Below, piece by piece: positions 1 to 8,910 of a DNA stretch of 64,000 nucleotides. Numbering within the stretch: the stretch's first letter is position 1; each line of letters begins with the position of its first letter. Source of the stretch: Sinorhizobium chiapasense (GTDB lineage Bacteria; Pseudomonadota; Alphaproteobacteria; Rhizobiales; Rhizobiaceae). A model generated the notes under the pieces. That model searched no databases and was not told where the DNA came from. It worked only from the letters and a program-made list of their open reading frames with translations. Location of the stretch: positions 186,001 through 250,000 of the forward strand of contig NZ_CP133151.1 of the NCBI RefSeq assembly GCF_036488675.1, given 5' to 3'. A program made the position numbers and the translations under genes.

Positions 1-566
1 TCGGTGAGTTCCGCGAGCTCGGGGAGGGGAGCGCGGTCGCCGTCCATCGAGTAGAGGCTTTCGACGGCAATCCACGGATGGCCGGTCCGGCCCGCAAGTC
101 GCCATCGCCGGATCGCGTCGGCAAAACCTTCGACGTCGTTGTGCGGTACGGAGACTGCCGGTGCCTTGCTTGCCGAAATGCCTTCGTGCGCGCTGGCATG
201 CACCAGTGCGTCATGGACAATCAGATCATCCCGTTGTGGCAGGGTCGCAAAGAGCGCGGCGTTGGCCGCATAGCCGCTGCCCAAATAAAGGCAGCGCTCG
301 GTGCCGAAATGGGCAGCAGCCTCGGCCTCGAGCGCCTGATGCTCCGGATGATTGCCGCGCAGCAGCCGCGAGCCGCCGGCACCAACCGGCACGCCGCGTT
401 CGATCGCGGCGGCGATCGCAGCCTTGAGGCGTGGAGAATCGGCGAGTGCCAGATAGTCGTTGGACGTGAAATCGATCGCACCCGGCGGCAGCAGCACCCT
501 GCGCCGTCCCTTGCGCTCGAGCGCTGCCAATGTGCGTGCGTAGCGGTCGAGGCCGCAGCCGTTCAT
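1..566 (-). CDS. bioF: 8-amino-7-oxononanoate synthase BioF (partial, runs off left edge)
   Basis: BioF is a cytoplasmic PLP enzyme that condenses pimeloyl thioester with L-alanine in biotin synthesis. The reading frame opens with ATG at 566 and is open to the window edge, giving about 188 N-terminal residues of a protein usually near 380. The stretch [10 protein letters not shown] near residue 34, then [16 protein letters not shown] and [12 protein letters not shown], are typical of alpha-oxoamine synthases. The catalytic PLP lysine lies beyond the edge. The start codon overlaps the bioB stop as ATGA, so the two genes are translationally coupled in a bioBF(D A Z) operon order common in rhizobia. 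Confidence 0.93.
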   Translation of the reverse strand, partial: MNGCGLDRYARTLAALERKGRRRVLLPPGAIDFTSNDYLALADSPRLKAAIAAAIERGVPVGAGGSRLLRGNHPEHQALEAEAAAHFGTERCLYLGSGYAANAALFATLPQRDDLIVHDALVHASAHEGISASKAPAVSVPHNDVEGFADAIRRWRLAGRTGHPWIAVESLYSMDGDRAPLPELAELT

Positions 567-1555
567 GTGTTCGGCTCCAGTGCCATCGGCTTCAGGCCGA
601 GTCGGCGGAAGAGCCCGGCATCTTGGTCTTCCCCGGGATTGTCGGCGGTCAGCAACGTGTCGCCGACAAAGATCGAATTGGCCCCGGCAAAGAAACAAAG
701 AGCCTGCATCTCGTCGGTCATTTCCGTCCGTCCGGCGGACAGTCGCACATGGGATTGCGGCATCAGGATGCGCGCAAGCGCGATGACGCGAACGAACTCG
801 ATGGGGTCGACCGGAGCCGCATCGGCCAGTTTCGAGCCGGGAATCGGAATGAGCATGTTGATCGGCACGCTTTCGGGCGGGGAGTGAAGATTGGCGAGAG
901 TGACCAGCATGGAGATGCGGTCATCGGCCGTCTCGCCCATCCCCAGAATGCCGCCGGCACAGACGTTGATGCCGGCCTCGCGCACATTCGAAAGGGTTTC
1001 GAGGCGGTCGGCGAAAGTACGAGTGGTGATGATTTCGCTGTAGAAGCGCTCCGAGGTGTCGATATTGTGGTTGTAGTAATCGAGACCGGCGTCGGCGAGC
1101 GCCGCGCTCTGTGCCGGCGACAACATTCCGAGCGTCATGCACGTCTCCATGCCGAGCTGCTTTACGCCGCGAACCATCGCGACGATTGCGTCCATGTCGC
1201 GGTCTTTCGGGCTGCGCCAGGCTGCACCCATGCAATAGCGTGTCGCGCCCCCCTCCTTGGCCTTGCCCGCCTCGGCGATAACTCTTTCGACTTCCATTAG
1301 CTTCGAGGCCTTGAGCCCCGTCGGATAATGAGCCGACTGGCTGCAATAGCCGCAATCTTCGGCGCAGCCGCCTGTCTTGATCGAAAGCAGCCGGCTCATC
1401 TGCACCACATTGGGGTCGAAATTTGCCCGGTGCACCGTCTGTGCCTGGTACAGCAAATCGTTGAATGGCAAATTATAGATTTTTTTGGCTTCTGAAGGGA
1501 CGCATCGCTTCGATTTTTGTTCGTTTGCGACAGTTCGGTTCAGCTTTCCCGGCAA
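563..1555 (-). CDS. bioB: Biotin synthase BioB
   Basis: BioB is a radical-SAM enzyme that inserts sulfur into dethiobiotin, the last step of biotin synthesis. The 330-residue length is normal. The CxxxCxxC cluster motif is Cys64, Cys68 and Cys71 within [17 protein letters not shown], and ICAGGI/GMGE-type barrel motifs follow ([11 protein letters not shown]). The ATG at 1555 precedes [13 protein letters not shown], a variable N-terminal tail. It is the first gene of the bio operon and ends by overlapping bioF. A BioR-like operator lies about 45 bases upstream, which suggests biotin-status repression. Confidence 0.97.
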   Translation of the reverse strand: MPGKLNRTVANEQKSKRCVPSEAKKIYNLPFNDLLYQAQTVHRANFDPNVVQMSRLLSIKTGGCAEDCGYCSQSAHYPTGLKASKLMEVERVIAEAGKAKEGGATRYCMGAAWRSPKDRDMDAIVAMVRGVKQLGMETCMTLGMLSPAQSAALADAGLDYYNHNIDTSERFYSEIITTRTFADRLETLSNVREAGINVCAGGILGMGETADDRISMLVTLANLHSPPESVPINMLIPIPGSKLADAAPVDPIEFVRVIALARILMPQSHVRLSAGRTEMTDEMQALCFFAGANSIFVGDTLLTADNPGEDQDAGLFRRLGLKPMALEPNT

Positions 1556-1597
1556 GTTCGCCTCCGCGCAAGAATCATTATCAATAGAAGATGTGTT

Positions 1598-1607
1598 CTA
1601 TCTATAA
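1598..1607. promoter_or_regulatory. Probable BioR operator upstream of bioB
   Basis: The bases CTATCTATAA match the alphaproteobacterial BioR box TTATCTATAA at 9 of 10 positions and lie about 45 bases before bioB. A weaker 8/10 match, TTATCAATAG, is at 1578-1587. BioR is known as a GntR-family repressor of bio genes, and a GntR gene lies just beyond at 1717-2394. Function is inferred from sequence and position. Confidence 0.72.
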
Positions 1608-1716
1608 TTTGCGGTCGGATGCAAGCAAGCACGCCGAGAGCGTGTACCCTCTGACACTCAACTGCCGGGCGAGGCGTCGTGGTGAATGAAGTGGGTCGGG
1701 AGGAGGGGCCCGGCCC

Positions 1717-2394
1717 TCAGCCGGCGATTGCGAAGATATCGCGCCTCGCGCCGGCGGGTCCTTTGGTCGGTCTCTGGCCAATCCGTTGGACGTGACGCTC
1801 CAGAATTGCCGAGGCGTTTTCGGTTTTTCCCTCGCGCAGAAAGGCAAGGATGGCACGATGCTCGTGGTCGGTCCGCACTTCCCATTCGGACCGCCAGGAC
1901 GCAAACAGAAAGCGCGCGCTTGCGGCATGTAGATCATCAATTGCAGCAAGCAGGCGCGGCATTCCGCAAGGTGTAAGAATGAGCCTGTGGAAACGCCTGT
2001 TTGCATCCTCCCAGGATCGGACATCGCGCGAATCGTCGCCTGCGACTGTCGCTTCTTCTGCCTCGTTGAGAATGGATGGCGTCAAGTGCGGCGCCGCATG
2101 CCTGAGCGCGAGCACTTCCAGTGCTGCCCGCATTTCCGCCACCTCCCGGACCTCATTGAGATCGAAGGAGGCCACTCGGACGCCGCGGCGTGGCTCGCTA
2201 ACGACCAAACCTTGCGCTTCAAGCCGCCGAAACGCCTCGCGCACCGGTACATGGCTCGCGCCGAATTCCTCTGCGAACTTGTCCTGCTTCAGCTTCATGC
2301 CTGGGGCAAGCTGGCCAGTGACAATCCGATCGGCGAGGATGCGGCTGATGCGGCTGGCAATTGTGTCGTCGTTTGCTGCGATCATGGCTTCCAT
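1717..2394 (-). CDS. bioR: GntR-family regulator, probable BioR biotin repressor
   Basis: This 225-residue protein has an N-terminal winged-helix GntR DNA-binding domain (about residues 8-75, with ASHVPVREAFRRLEAQGLV as the recognition region and the PRRGVRVAS wing) and a C-terminal FCD-type all-helical domain (about 85-215). BioR proteins of Agrobacterium and Brucella have this architecture and sit next to bio genes. It is on the same strand as bioB, 160 bases upstream, with a candidate BioR box between. The family assignment is secure. The BioR identity rests on neighbourhood and the operator. Another FCD-type GntR regulator of unrelated catabolism is the alternative. Confidence 0.8.
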   Translation of the reverse strand: MEAMIAANDDTIASRISRILADRIVTGQLAPGMKLKQDKFAEEFGASHVPVREAFRRLEAQGLVVSEPRRGVRVASFDLNEVREVAEMRAALEVLALRHAAPHLTPSILNEAEEATVAGDDSRDVRSWEDANRRFHRLILTPCGMPRLLAAIDDLHAASARFLFASWRSEWEVRTDHEHRAILAFLREGKTENASAILERHVQRIGQRPTKGPAGARRDIFAIAG

Positions 2395-2742
2395 TCAGTT
2401 CCGGCCAACTGGTGTCGTCCCTGTACACCGTTTCCATCCCGGATTGCTACCGTGATAAGGAGGCCGGCTGCGGGTATGATCGTCGGGCACGTGATCAGTT
2501 TGGCAGCGAACCGGTCTGCAATAACTCAGGCATCGCATGCCCTTTGAGCCCAAAGTGCCGCAACGCGACCAAGCTTCACGGGACGAGCGCCGCAACCTTG
2601 CGGGCGCCTCCATTTCGAACGACAGCGAAAAAGACGGCTCTAGGAGACCGCTGCGCAAATGCGCAACAGGTGTGACAGCTATTTCCGAGACTATTTAACG
2701 ACACTTCAGGTCGATCGCTGGCCCGCCGAAGCTGAGGGCTGC

Positions 2743-3183
2743 CTACCGTTTCTTGCCCAAACCGGTTGCGCGCGCGAGGGCCGAGCGTTGTTGAGCATAG
2801 TTTGGAGCAATCATCGGGTAGTCATCCGGAAGACTCCATTTTGCACGATATTCCTCCGGTGTGAGCCCGTACTTTGCCATCAGGTGCCGCCTCAGCGTTT
2901 TGAACTTTTGGCCATCCTCGAGGCAAATGATGAAATCGGCCGTCACCGACTTCTTGATCGGAACGGCGGGGCGACGTTCTCCAACGGCAGAGTCAGGTTC
3001 GGCCGTGCCTGGCTGAGATGTGCTGCTTAATGAGGAAAACGTCTGCTCAATAAGATTAGGCAGGCCCTCAACAGGAACGACATTGCGGCTCAGATAAGCG
3101 GCGACGATTCGGCTCGTCAGCTCAAGCTTCCGTTCCTCGTTGCCCGAACGTGATTCACTCAACGTCTTCTCCTTTGTCTTCAT
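2743..3183 (-). CDS. Ros/MucR-family transcriptional regulator
   Basis: The 146-residue protein carries the Ros/MucR domain at about residues 75-140: ICLEDGQKFKTLRRHL, then YGLTPEEYRAKWSLP and YPMIAPNYAQQRS, all family signatures. Ros/MucR proteins are H-NS-like, AT-rich-DNA-binding regulators of exopolysaccharide, motility and symbiosis genes. In the prototype Ros finger the first lines read CLxC; here the second cysteine is Asp (CLED), a change also known in several Mesorhizobium homologues that fold without zinc. The gene is monocistronic. Its target genes cannot be told from sequence. Confidence 0.92.
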   Translation of the reverse strand: MKTKEKTLSESRSGNEERKLELTSRIVAAYLSRNVVPVEGLPNLIEQTFSSLSSTSQPGTAEPDSAVGERRPAVPIKKSVTADFIICLEDGQKFKTLRRHLMAKYGLTPEEYRAKWSLPDDYPMIAPNYAQQRSALARATGLGKKR

Positions 3184-3559
3184 GTCGGTCAGATTCGTTC
3201 AACGTGCAGGTATTTCAGCCGGAAGGAAGGCGGTAACAGATGCTGATTTGTCTTTTTCGACAGATTCCCGTCTTTTTTGTCATGTCTTGACCCTGTCGAC
3301 TCCTTTCGCATTTGCCAGAGTCCGATGCGGCTTCTGTCCTGTTGCACTCGAAGAACACGGGAGGGATGCCGGCCAAGTCGCCGAACTGTCCATACGTTAG
3401 GCGCAATGTGCCGCGTGTCGCAGCGCTTACGAGTTCGTTTCTGGGTCGCTTAACTACGCGGTTAGAGCCTTCGTCATTTGTTGCCCATCGCGACCCGTGC
3501 CCCTTTACGACTGGGCATCGTGATCTGTCGATGATCCCCCGCGCCACCGCGTTCGATCC

Positions 3560-4036
3560 TCAGCCTCTAGTGTGGCCGCCGGCCGAAGCAGTAAGCGCGC
3601 CGCGCCCGTGCAAGATCTTCCCTATCTTCAGCGACAACTCGTCGAGCGTTGCCATAACTCGGTTCACTTGCGACAGGGTGGCGGTCATTTCAGGGCCGTA
3701 TCTGGTGATGAGGTATTCTCTGCTGGATGACAGGGTCGCCAAGTGCTGTCCTGTGCGCTTGCGCAAGAGTAGGCCCGCATCAATCGCCATTCGCGCTCGT
3801 TCGCTGACATCGTGTTGAAGGCCGCGAAGGGACTTAGAGTCGTACCCTCTAGTGATGAGATACGCGTTCAGGTGCGGCTCAATCGAGTGGAGGGCCAGAA
3901 GCCGGCGGGGAGCGTGGGATAACTGCTTACCCCGTGGCGCGTGTTCGCCAAGCAATTTAGCGGCCATCCTGTAATGCCCTGCTAACTCAAGAATGTCGTC
4001 AACGCTTGCCGCGTCCCCAGGATACGCTAAATCCAC
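3560..4036 (-). CDS. Hypothetical protein, helical, coupled to next gene
   Basis: I do not recognise this protein. The GTG start at 4036 is preferred because GGAG lies a few bases upstream; a longer reading from TTG at 4105 overlaps the upstream gene stop. From the GTG it is about 158 residues, mostly predicted helical, with segments such as DDILELAGHYRMAAKLLGE and HSIEPHLNAYLITRGYD that resemble helical HEPN-like or DUF proteins seen on rhizobial plasmids. It follows the small gene at 4102-4329 on the same strand, suggesting a two-gene unit. Function is unknown. Confidence 0.6.
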   Translation of the reverse strand: MDLAYPGDAASVDDILELAGHYRMAAKLLGEHAPRGKQLSHAPRRLLALHSIEPHLNAYLITRGYDSKSLRGLQHDVSERARMAIDAGLLLRKRTGQHLATLSSSREYLITRYGPEMTATLSQVNRVMATLDELSLKIGKILHGRGALTASAGGHTRG

Positions 4037-4101
4037 GAACGATCTCCTACCCCCACGCACTGCAACCGACAGGTCGTAGGCTGTCACAGTGCAAGTCGCG
4101 G

Positions 4102-4329
4102 TCAAGGATTAGGGGCGCCGCCCAAACGGGGTACTGGTGCCCCGTGTAATCTTCTTTCGTCGTCTATGGCTCGATCGATCGCCTCGATGCTCATCTGAAA
4201 TTCAATCACGCCCTTTGCAGTTGCCACGATCTCCCCTGGCTCGTTATTGCTGGCAACCGCGCGTCGACGCTCGACCAATTCCTGACGCAATCTCAACAGG
4301 TTATCGATGTGTTCCTTGCTTCTCGTCAC
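4102..4329 (-). CDS. Small hypothetical protein
   Basis: This is a protein of about 75 residues starting at GTG 4329 with a GGGAG ribosome site just upstream. The sequence begins VTRSKEHIDNLLRLRQEL and is charged and helical, probably a short coiled coil. A longer frame extends to 4566, but a strong terminator for the upstream gene lies inside that extension, so the shorter start is chosen. The gene ends near the next gene on the same strand. I know no function. Confidence 0.5.
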   Translation of the reverse strand: MTRSKEHIDNLLRLRQELVERRRAVASNNEPGEIVATAKGVIEFQMSIEAIDRAIDDERRLHGAPVPRLGGAPNP

Positions 4330-4393
4330 GCCATCTCTCCCGCGACATCTGTAGCAGTGTAGATAGTTTGGCATCTCACGAGCAGTAGGCAAC

Positions 4394-4421
4394 AAAAAAG
4401 GCCGGGCTACCCCGACCTTCC
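4394..4421 (-). terminator. Rho-independent terminator
   Basis: Read on the minus strand, AAGGTCGGG and CCCGGCCTT form a stem with a short loop followed by a run of T. It lies downstream of the small gene at 4553-4735. Confidence 0.85.
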
Positions 4422-4552
4422 TGCAGCCATTACCAGTACATCCCTGGTCAATGGCGAGATTGCTACCTCTTAGCCGTCGAGCGTGACGACAGCGTGACAA
4501 TTGCTTGAGGCGTTCGGTCCGTGCCATGTGCAGCGGAATGCCGCCGGCAGAC

Positions 4553-4735
4553 CTATGCCGTCCCACCTGTAACCGGATTCACTTTCGGTTTTTCGCTCGT
4601 GTCCTTAGCGCCAGGTGGCTGAACCGTAGACGGTGCAATCGACTCCTCATCCTGATGCTTCTTGCGGTCCGCGGGTTGATGGACGTCGGCAGGCGTCGCC
4701 TGTTCTGGCTTTGCGTTGGTGTCCTTGGTTGCCAT
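4553..4735 (-). CDS. Small hydrophilic hypothetical protein
   Basis: This 60-residue protein begins MATKDTNAKPEQATPADVH, has a good GGAGGA ribosome-binding site about 5 bases before the ATG, and is followed by a strong terminator. It is rich in Lys, Pro, Thr, Glu and Ala, without hydrophobic segments, so it is probably disordered and cytoplasmic. Expression signals support it as a real gene. I do not recognise a family. Confidence 0.6.
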   Translation of the reverse strand: MATKDTNAKPEQATPADVHQPADRKKHQDEESIAPSTVQPPGAKDTSEKPKVNPVTGGTA

Positions 4736-4846
4736 GACTTCCTCCGTGCGTATGACGGAAAACGGCGGCGGACGGTGAGGGGTTCCTTCATGTCACGGCA
4801 TCAGCGACTGCCACTCACGCGCCTCGTCGGTTAGCGCGTTCAGGTG

Positions 4847-5116
4847 TCAATGCAATTTCTGCACCGGCTCGTCTAGAAAGCTCCGCATGCCATCACGCTG
4901 AACGGTGGCCAGAAATTCTTCGAATGCCTCTCGATCGGTGTCGAAGGTGTCATTCCAGACGGTAGTGTTTCCTTCCTCGTCGAACACCTCGAGCGTCCAG
5001 TCGGCGTTTGTGCCGGCGGGACGGTAAATGCGCAAAATGACGGTCACATCGTCGTCGACAAATTCGCCGGAGAATTCAGAAAACTCGTAGTGCTGCTCGC
5101 TTTCAGGCATGGACAT
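4847..5116 (-). CDS. Small acidic hypothetical protein
   Basis: This protein of 89 residues is strongly acidic and beta-rich in appearance (VTVILRIYRPAGTNADWTLE, then VFDEEGNTTVWND). Either of two ATG codons, two residues apart (MSMPES), may be used. Similar short proteins of unknown function are common on rhizobial plasmids. It stands alone on the minus strand. Function is unknown. Confidence 0.62.
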   Translation of the reverse strand: MSMPESEQHYEFSEFSGEFVDDDVTVILRIYRPAGTNADWTLEVFDEEGNTTVWNDTFDTDREAFEEFLATVQRDGMRSFLDEPVQKLH

Positions 5117-5190
5117 TCATAACACGTTCCGTGGGCGAACACGATTGGCTTGCCAGCGCATCCCGTCGCCTTTGGCCTCCTCTGGTCACG

Positions 5191-5215
5191 AAAAAGCCCC
5201 GCGCGAGGGCGGGGC
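5191..5215 (-). terminator. Rho-independent terminator
   Basis: On the minus strand GCCCCGCCC pairs with GCGCGGGGC and is followed by TTTTT. It lies about 150 bases beyond the gene at 5370-5660, which it probably serves. Confidence 0.7.
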
Positions 5216-5369
5216 AAGTCCCGCTATCCAGTTGCCTTCCTTGGATGCGGGGACGCAGCCGAAGAGAATCAGCTACGTAGAGACGCTATCTACGCTTTCA
5301 CCAGAGAGGAAGTCCGATTCCACGTTTCCGCTACGCCTCTTCAAAAGCACGGGGGAGGGTAAACGCCTT

Positions 5370-5660
5370 TCATTCCTTCCCATCAAGCAGAATCTTCAAC
5401 GTCCTGATCACATCGGCGGCATCGATGAGAGTGTCTCTGATCTCTGCAGCGGTCAGGCTATCCGCTCGGGCCGCCGCCACCTGAAGGTCAATCACAACAT
5501 CCTTCGCTCGGTTGCTGCCTGGTATCCCGATCTCCTCGCGCATGTCGCGTATTGTCGCGATCGAGCGATTGAGGAGCCGCTTGACCTCGAACGGCGTCAG
5601 CCTGTCCGCTTCGTTGGCGGCTCTGATCAGCTCGGCAATGAATTGGGTGGTGAGGCTCAT
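5370..5660 (-). CDS. Small helical hypothetical protein
   Basis: This 96-residue protein is nearly all helical. It contains two similar halves, each with the pattern L-T-x-x-E-(V/I)-(K/R): DRLTPFEVKRLLNRSIATIR near residue 19 and DSLTAAEIRDTLIDAADVIR near residue 67. The repeat suggests a two-fold helical bundle. I do not recognise a characterised family. It is transcribed alone, with a terminator downstream. Confidence 0.65.
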   Translation of the reverse strand: MSLTTQFIAELIRAANEADRLTPFEVKRLLNRSIATIRDMREEIGIPGSNRAKDVVIDLQVAAARADSLTAAEIRDTLIDAADVIRTLKILLDGKE

Positions 5661-5948
5661 TGCTTGGTTTGGATCATTGTTGGGGAAAACGCAATTTGTG
5701 AATTCGCGACTGAGGCGCCCTTCGCTGAAATGCTGGCGAGGAGGATCGATGCATGTTGCTCTCGTTTCATGCTCGCAGCGCCGCGATATCCGAACGCAAC
5801 CGCCGAAGAGCGCAACGGGAGGGCGTGACCATAAACGGTGACAAGCTACCGACGAGGAGATAGATATCCTTCGCCATCACCACCCGCAGGAAATCGCTCG
5901 AAAACTACCGCACCGGACGCCAAGGGCTATCGAAATGAAGCGGATAAG

Positions 5949-6357
5949 ATGGGCTTGTCTAAGCAAATCCATTTTTGGGCAGCAGCAGAGATATCAAAAC
6001 TTCGCCGCATGTACCCAAGAAGTTCGCAGGAAGAAATCTGTGCTGCATTCCCACATTCGACGTGGGTGAATATTAGCCAGGCCGCCCGATATCACGGATT
6101 CCGACGCGAGAAGCCCGGCCTATAAACCCACGGGGCACGTGGCCATCGACCAAATACGCGAGAAATGCCACGAGATTAGGTGGTCAATGGTAGACCTCGA
6201 CCGAGAAGCAGGAACTAAGACATACTTCAGGAGAAGCGGTTGGTAGCGCAAGCGTATCAATTACAAGGCCGTTGGGCGAGCGCTGGAGGCCCTGGATGGC
6301 CAAATGACGATCAAGTGGCGGGATGAGTCCGACGACCGCTCGATCCGCATCACCTGA
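5949..6357 (+). pseudogene. Decayed small HTH-like plasmid gene (frameshift and nonsense)
   Basis: The first part, from ATG 5949, encodes a SANT/Myb-like segment (ISKLRRMYPRSSQEEICAAF then TWVNISQAARYHGF) and hits a stop at 6123. One frame over, the protein continues YKPTGHVAIDQIREKCHEI, then MVDLDREAGTKTYF, meets TAG at 6244, and resumes RKRINYKAVGRALEALDGQ to a stop at 6355. As I recall, related rhizobial proteins join these parts in one chain. The gene therefore appears broken by one frameshift near 6115 and one nonsense codon. Function of the family is unknown to me. Confidence 0.6.
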
Positions 6358-6792
6358 GACTTGGTTCTACTGCATGTTTCCTTAAATCGTAGCCGATTTG
6401 AGGATAAAAACATGCAGCAATTCAAAGTGCTGCAGCGTCCTTGCGCGTCTGATAAGAGGCGCGGCGCTGTAGCTGTGTGAGGACCGTCGGCGGGAATACA
6501 GCCTCAGCCGTTCCGTTTCCCTACCAGCCTGACGCCTGGCTGGCCGTAGTTTAGGAATGCCCGTTGCTCGCCGCGGCATTCAGCCAATCAGTCATAAAGC
6601 TGAATTTGCCACACTGGCCCGTCTCTCGAATGAGGCGGGCTTTTTTGATTCCGCTATTTTTTGCACCGGTTCATGTCGCGTGGGTTCGCGTTTCCTTGAG
6701 CCGGCATGAGCAATCTGTTTAATCTTTGTGAAGGACTGGCGGCGATTGTAGCCACATCCTCAGGCGATTCGCCTGCCAATGATGGAGACAGC
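6358..6792. other. Intergenic stretch with a terminator
   Basis: No convincing gene. It contains the terminator at 6617-6646, which points rightwards from the decayed gene upstream. Confidence 0.5.
6617..6646 (+). terminator. Rho-independent terminator
   Basis: GCCCGTCTC and GAGGCGGGC form a stem with one G-U pair, followed by TTTTTT. Confidence 0.85.
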
Positions 6793-7044
6793 ATGACGGT
6801 TCTGCAGTTCCCGGCTAATCGGCGCATGGGCGATGTCAAACGCTGCGCAGAAGCCCTCCATAGGCTCCATGGAGAGCAAGCAAACCGTTTCTGGCGGTCT
6901 GAGATGACCGACTTTGCCGCCGCGCTGAGAAGGTCGGGCGTTGTCCAGGAAGAGATATCGCGCCAAGCCGGCCTATTCATGCACGCGGTACAGATGGAGC
7001 TGCAAGTGGCGTTCGCCATCGAAGAGAACAACGCGTCCGCTTAA
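6793..7044 (+). CDS. DUF6074-like small protein
   Basis: The preferred ATG at 6793 gives about 83 residues beginning MTVLQFPANRRMGDVKRCAE and continuing with RFWRSEMTDFAAALRRSGV. This pattern (PANRR, RCAxALxxLHG, ANRFWR) is that of a short protein family found in many copies on rhizobial plasmids, listed as DUF6074 as far as I recall. A longer reading starts at 6706. The role is unknown. It is helical and cytoplasmic. Confidence 0.7.
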   Translation: MTVLQFPANRRMGDVKRCAEALHRLHGEQANRFWRSEMTDFAAALRRSGVVQEEISRQAGLFMHAVQMELQVAFAIEENNASA

Positions 7045-7475
7045 CCTGATTCGGCGCGATTGGAAATCATGCCCGGTTGGCCATCTCCTAAACATGTTGC
7101 ATCCATGTCGCACGGATTGGCCGTCATCCGGAAGAGCCGCTGCCAATCGTCTGCGGCTGAGTATCCATGTTGGCTGCCATCGGGGCGGGGCGATCGAAGT
7201 ACCGTCGGATCGCTCGGACAAGGGCAACTTGCCAAGTTCCCGTGTCGATCAACCCTGGACCGTCCAGTCGGTGATAGAGACCAGAACGGACCTCCGCTAC
7301 CACACGTCCCCCCAGCATTCAACGTTGGCGCCATCAGGGCGGACAGGTGGCCGCTTCACAGCCTCATATCGGCACGGACCCAACATCAACCATGCGAAAA
7401 ATAGGAGTTTGACGGTTCTGTTGACTCTGTAGTTCACTCAGCCGACAACAGACGATGGCTAAGGAGGGTCCAGGG
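7045..7475. other. Intergenic stretch
   Basis: No supportable gene. Short frames here lack ribosome sites and family resemblance. The last 15 bases hold the AAGGAGGG ribosome site of syrB. Confidence 0.4.
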
Positions 7476-7928
7476 ATGGCTGACGAGAGTAATACAGGGC
7501 AGGTCTCTGCGGTTGCAGAGACGAATGCCGAAGCGAAACCACCAACGGGTAAGAAGCAGAGGTCGCCACGGCGTCAGAAGACCGCTGCCGAACCGGTTCG
7601 AACTGCCGCAAAGCCGGCCGCGAAGACCAGGAAATATAGCGAACCAGAAAAAAGCGAGAAGCTCAAGCTGATCGAAACGCAGGTCGCCGAAGGCAAAGGC
7701 ACACTTAAGGACGCTATCAGGAGCGCCGGCATATCGGAGCAAACCTACTATCAGTGGAAAAAGGCTGCAAAGTCCGCTGATGAAGGAGACAAGAAGCCCC
7801 TTCCGGCTGGAGATGAATTGGCAGATCTCGTCCAGCTTGAAGAGGAGAATCAGAGGCTTCGCAAAATTCTGGCGGAAAAGTTGCGCGCGGAAAATGCCGA
7901 ACTGCGCAAGAGGCTCGGCCTGGATTAG
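7476..7928 (+). CDS. syrB: SyrB-family symbiosis regulator
   Basis: The protein is about 150 residues from ATG 7476, chosen because AAGGAGGG lies 7 bases upstream and the sequence then begins MADESNTG as in known SyrB. A low-complexity Ala/Lys/Pro N-terminus is followed by a helix-turn-helix-like segment of transposase type (LKDAIRSAGISEQTYYQWKK, about residues 75-95) and a coiled-coil tail (EEENQRLRKILAEKLRAENA). In Sinorhizobium meliloti SyrB represses expression of syrM, a LysR activator of nodulation and exopolysaccharide genes. No syrM is seen nearby. The next gene shares its tail. Confidence 0.88.
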   Translation: MADESNTGQVSAVAETNAEAKPPTGKKQRSPRRQKTAAEPVRTAAKPAAKTRKYSEPEKSEKLKLIETQVAEGKGTLKDAIRSAGISEQTYYQWKKAAKSADEGDKKPLPAGDELADLVQLEEENQRLRKILAEKLRAENAELRKRLGLD

Positions 7929-8178
7929 ATATGATTCAGGCTGCGCAGGCACTCAATCGTCCCAATCTTGCGTGACAGGAGTAATTTTGGGGCCGGCCTC
8001 GAATGTTCCCGCAGAACGGCGTCGTCAGACGCATGCCGACTATCAGGTGTCGCGAGAGACAAGTCGACGCGCTCGCGCGCTTGTTAGTTGAAGCGTGCGG
8101 TAAGGAGATATATGGGTCCGCCGGCGAGCGCAGTGGCGCCGATTGGTGTTGTTTCAGGGATTACTAGGGTTCAGGTAT

Positions 8179-8784
8179 ATGAAAGTGCCACAACGGAACT
8201 TCGTTGTTGAAATCAAGTCGGCGCGCCGACAACCAAAGGCGAAGACGAACTCAATTTGGGGCGATACAGACCTCAAGGCGTTGTCCCGCGCAGTAGAAGA
8301 TGAGGCGTCGCACCTGTTCAATTCAACCGAAGCACCCGTCACGCCTGACACTGACATCACGCCGGGTGAGCCGTTAAATACAGGCTCTGCCAACGAGGGC
8401 GCAGACAACATCGAAGTCGTCCCACCAGCAATGTCGGCGGTCGCGGAAGCAGGAGTCGAAGCCCCCAATCAGCCCGAGGCGGAAGGTCCGGCAGCCGAAA
8501 CTGTTGCGCAAGCGCAGGAAAGCCAGCCGGCATCGCAGCCGCGAAGAGCATCACGTGGCACTTCTCGAACGCGCAAGGCACATATGAACGCAATCACCCC
8601 GACTTCGGTGCCTGCATACAGCGATCGAAGCACGCAGTACAACACCGCAAATCATCTGATTTCTTTCGAGGAACTCGCGGCCCTTGACGTAGAAAACAGG
8701 CGTCTCAAGGGGCTTTTGGCTGAACAGCTTCGTGCACAGAACTCGCAGCTCAAGAGGATGCTTGAGCGGTTTGATGCCGCATAA
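8179..8784 (+). CDS. Hypothetical regulator with SyrB-like C-terminal tail
   Basis: From ATG 8179 the protein has about 201 residues. The N-terminus MKVPQRNFVVEIKSARRQPK and the motif SIWGDTDLKALSR are conserved in a rhizobial family of unknown function, often near syrB. The middle (about 75-150) is a Pro/Ala/Glu-rich linker. The last 40 residues (LENRRLKGLLAEQLRA-type heptads) resemble the tail of SyrB encoded 250 bases upstream. A role in regulation or in complex formation with SyrB is inference. Confidence 0.75.
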   Translation: MKVPQRNFVVEIKSARRQPKAKTNSIWGDTDLKALSRAVEDEASHLFNSTEAPVTPDTDITPGEPLNTGSANEGADNIEVVPPAMSAVAEAGVEAPNQPEAEGPAAETVAQAQESQPASQPRRASRGTSRTRKAHMNAITPTSVPAYSDRSTQYNTANHLISFEELAALDVENRRLKGLLAEQLRAQNSQLKRMLERFDAA

Positions 8785-8910
8785 GCAAGGTCCACCGTAA
8801 GATTGCCGCCATGGCTGGACAAGCAATGCGAGCCAACCTGGACTGCGGCGAGGAACCCTCGACTCCAAACTTTGTCCATTAGAGCGACGACGGAAGTGAT
8901 GGTGAAGTAA

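Noticed and set aside
530-1300. Plus-strand frame of 256 codons opposite bioB
   Set aside because: Shadow of bioB; no motif.
3215-3547. Minus-strand frame of 110 codons
   Set aside because: No family resemblance, no clear ribosome site, and composition unlike the neighbouring genes; left out of the gene list.
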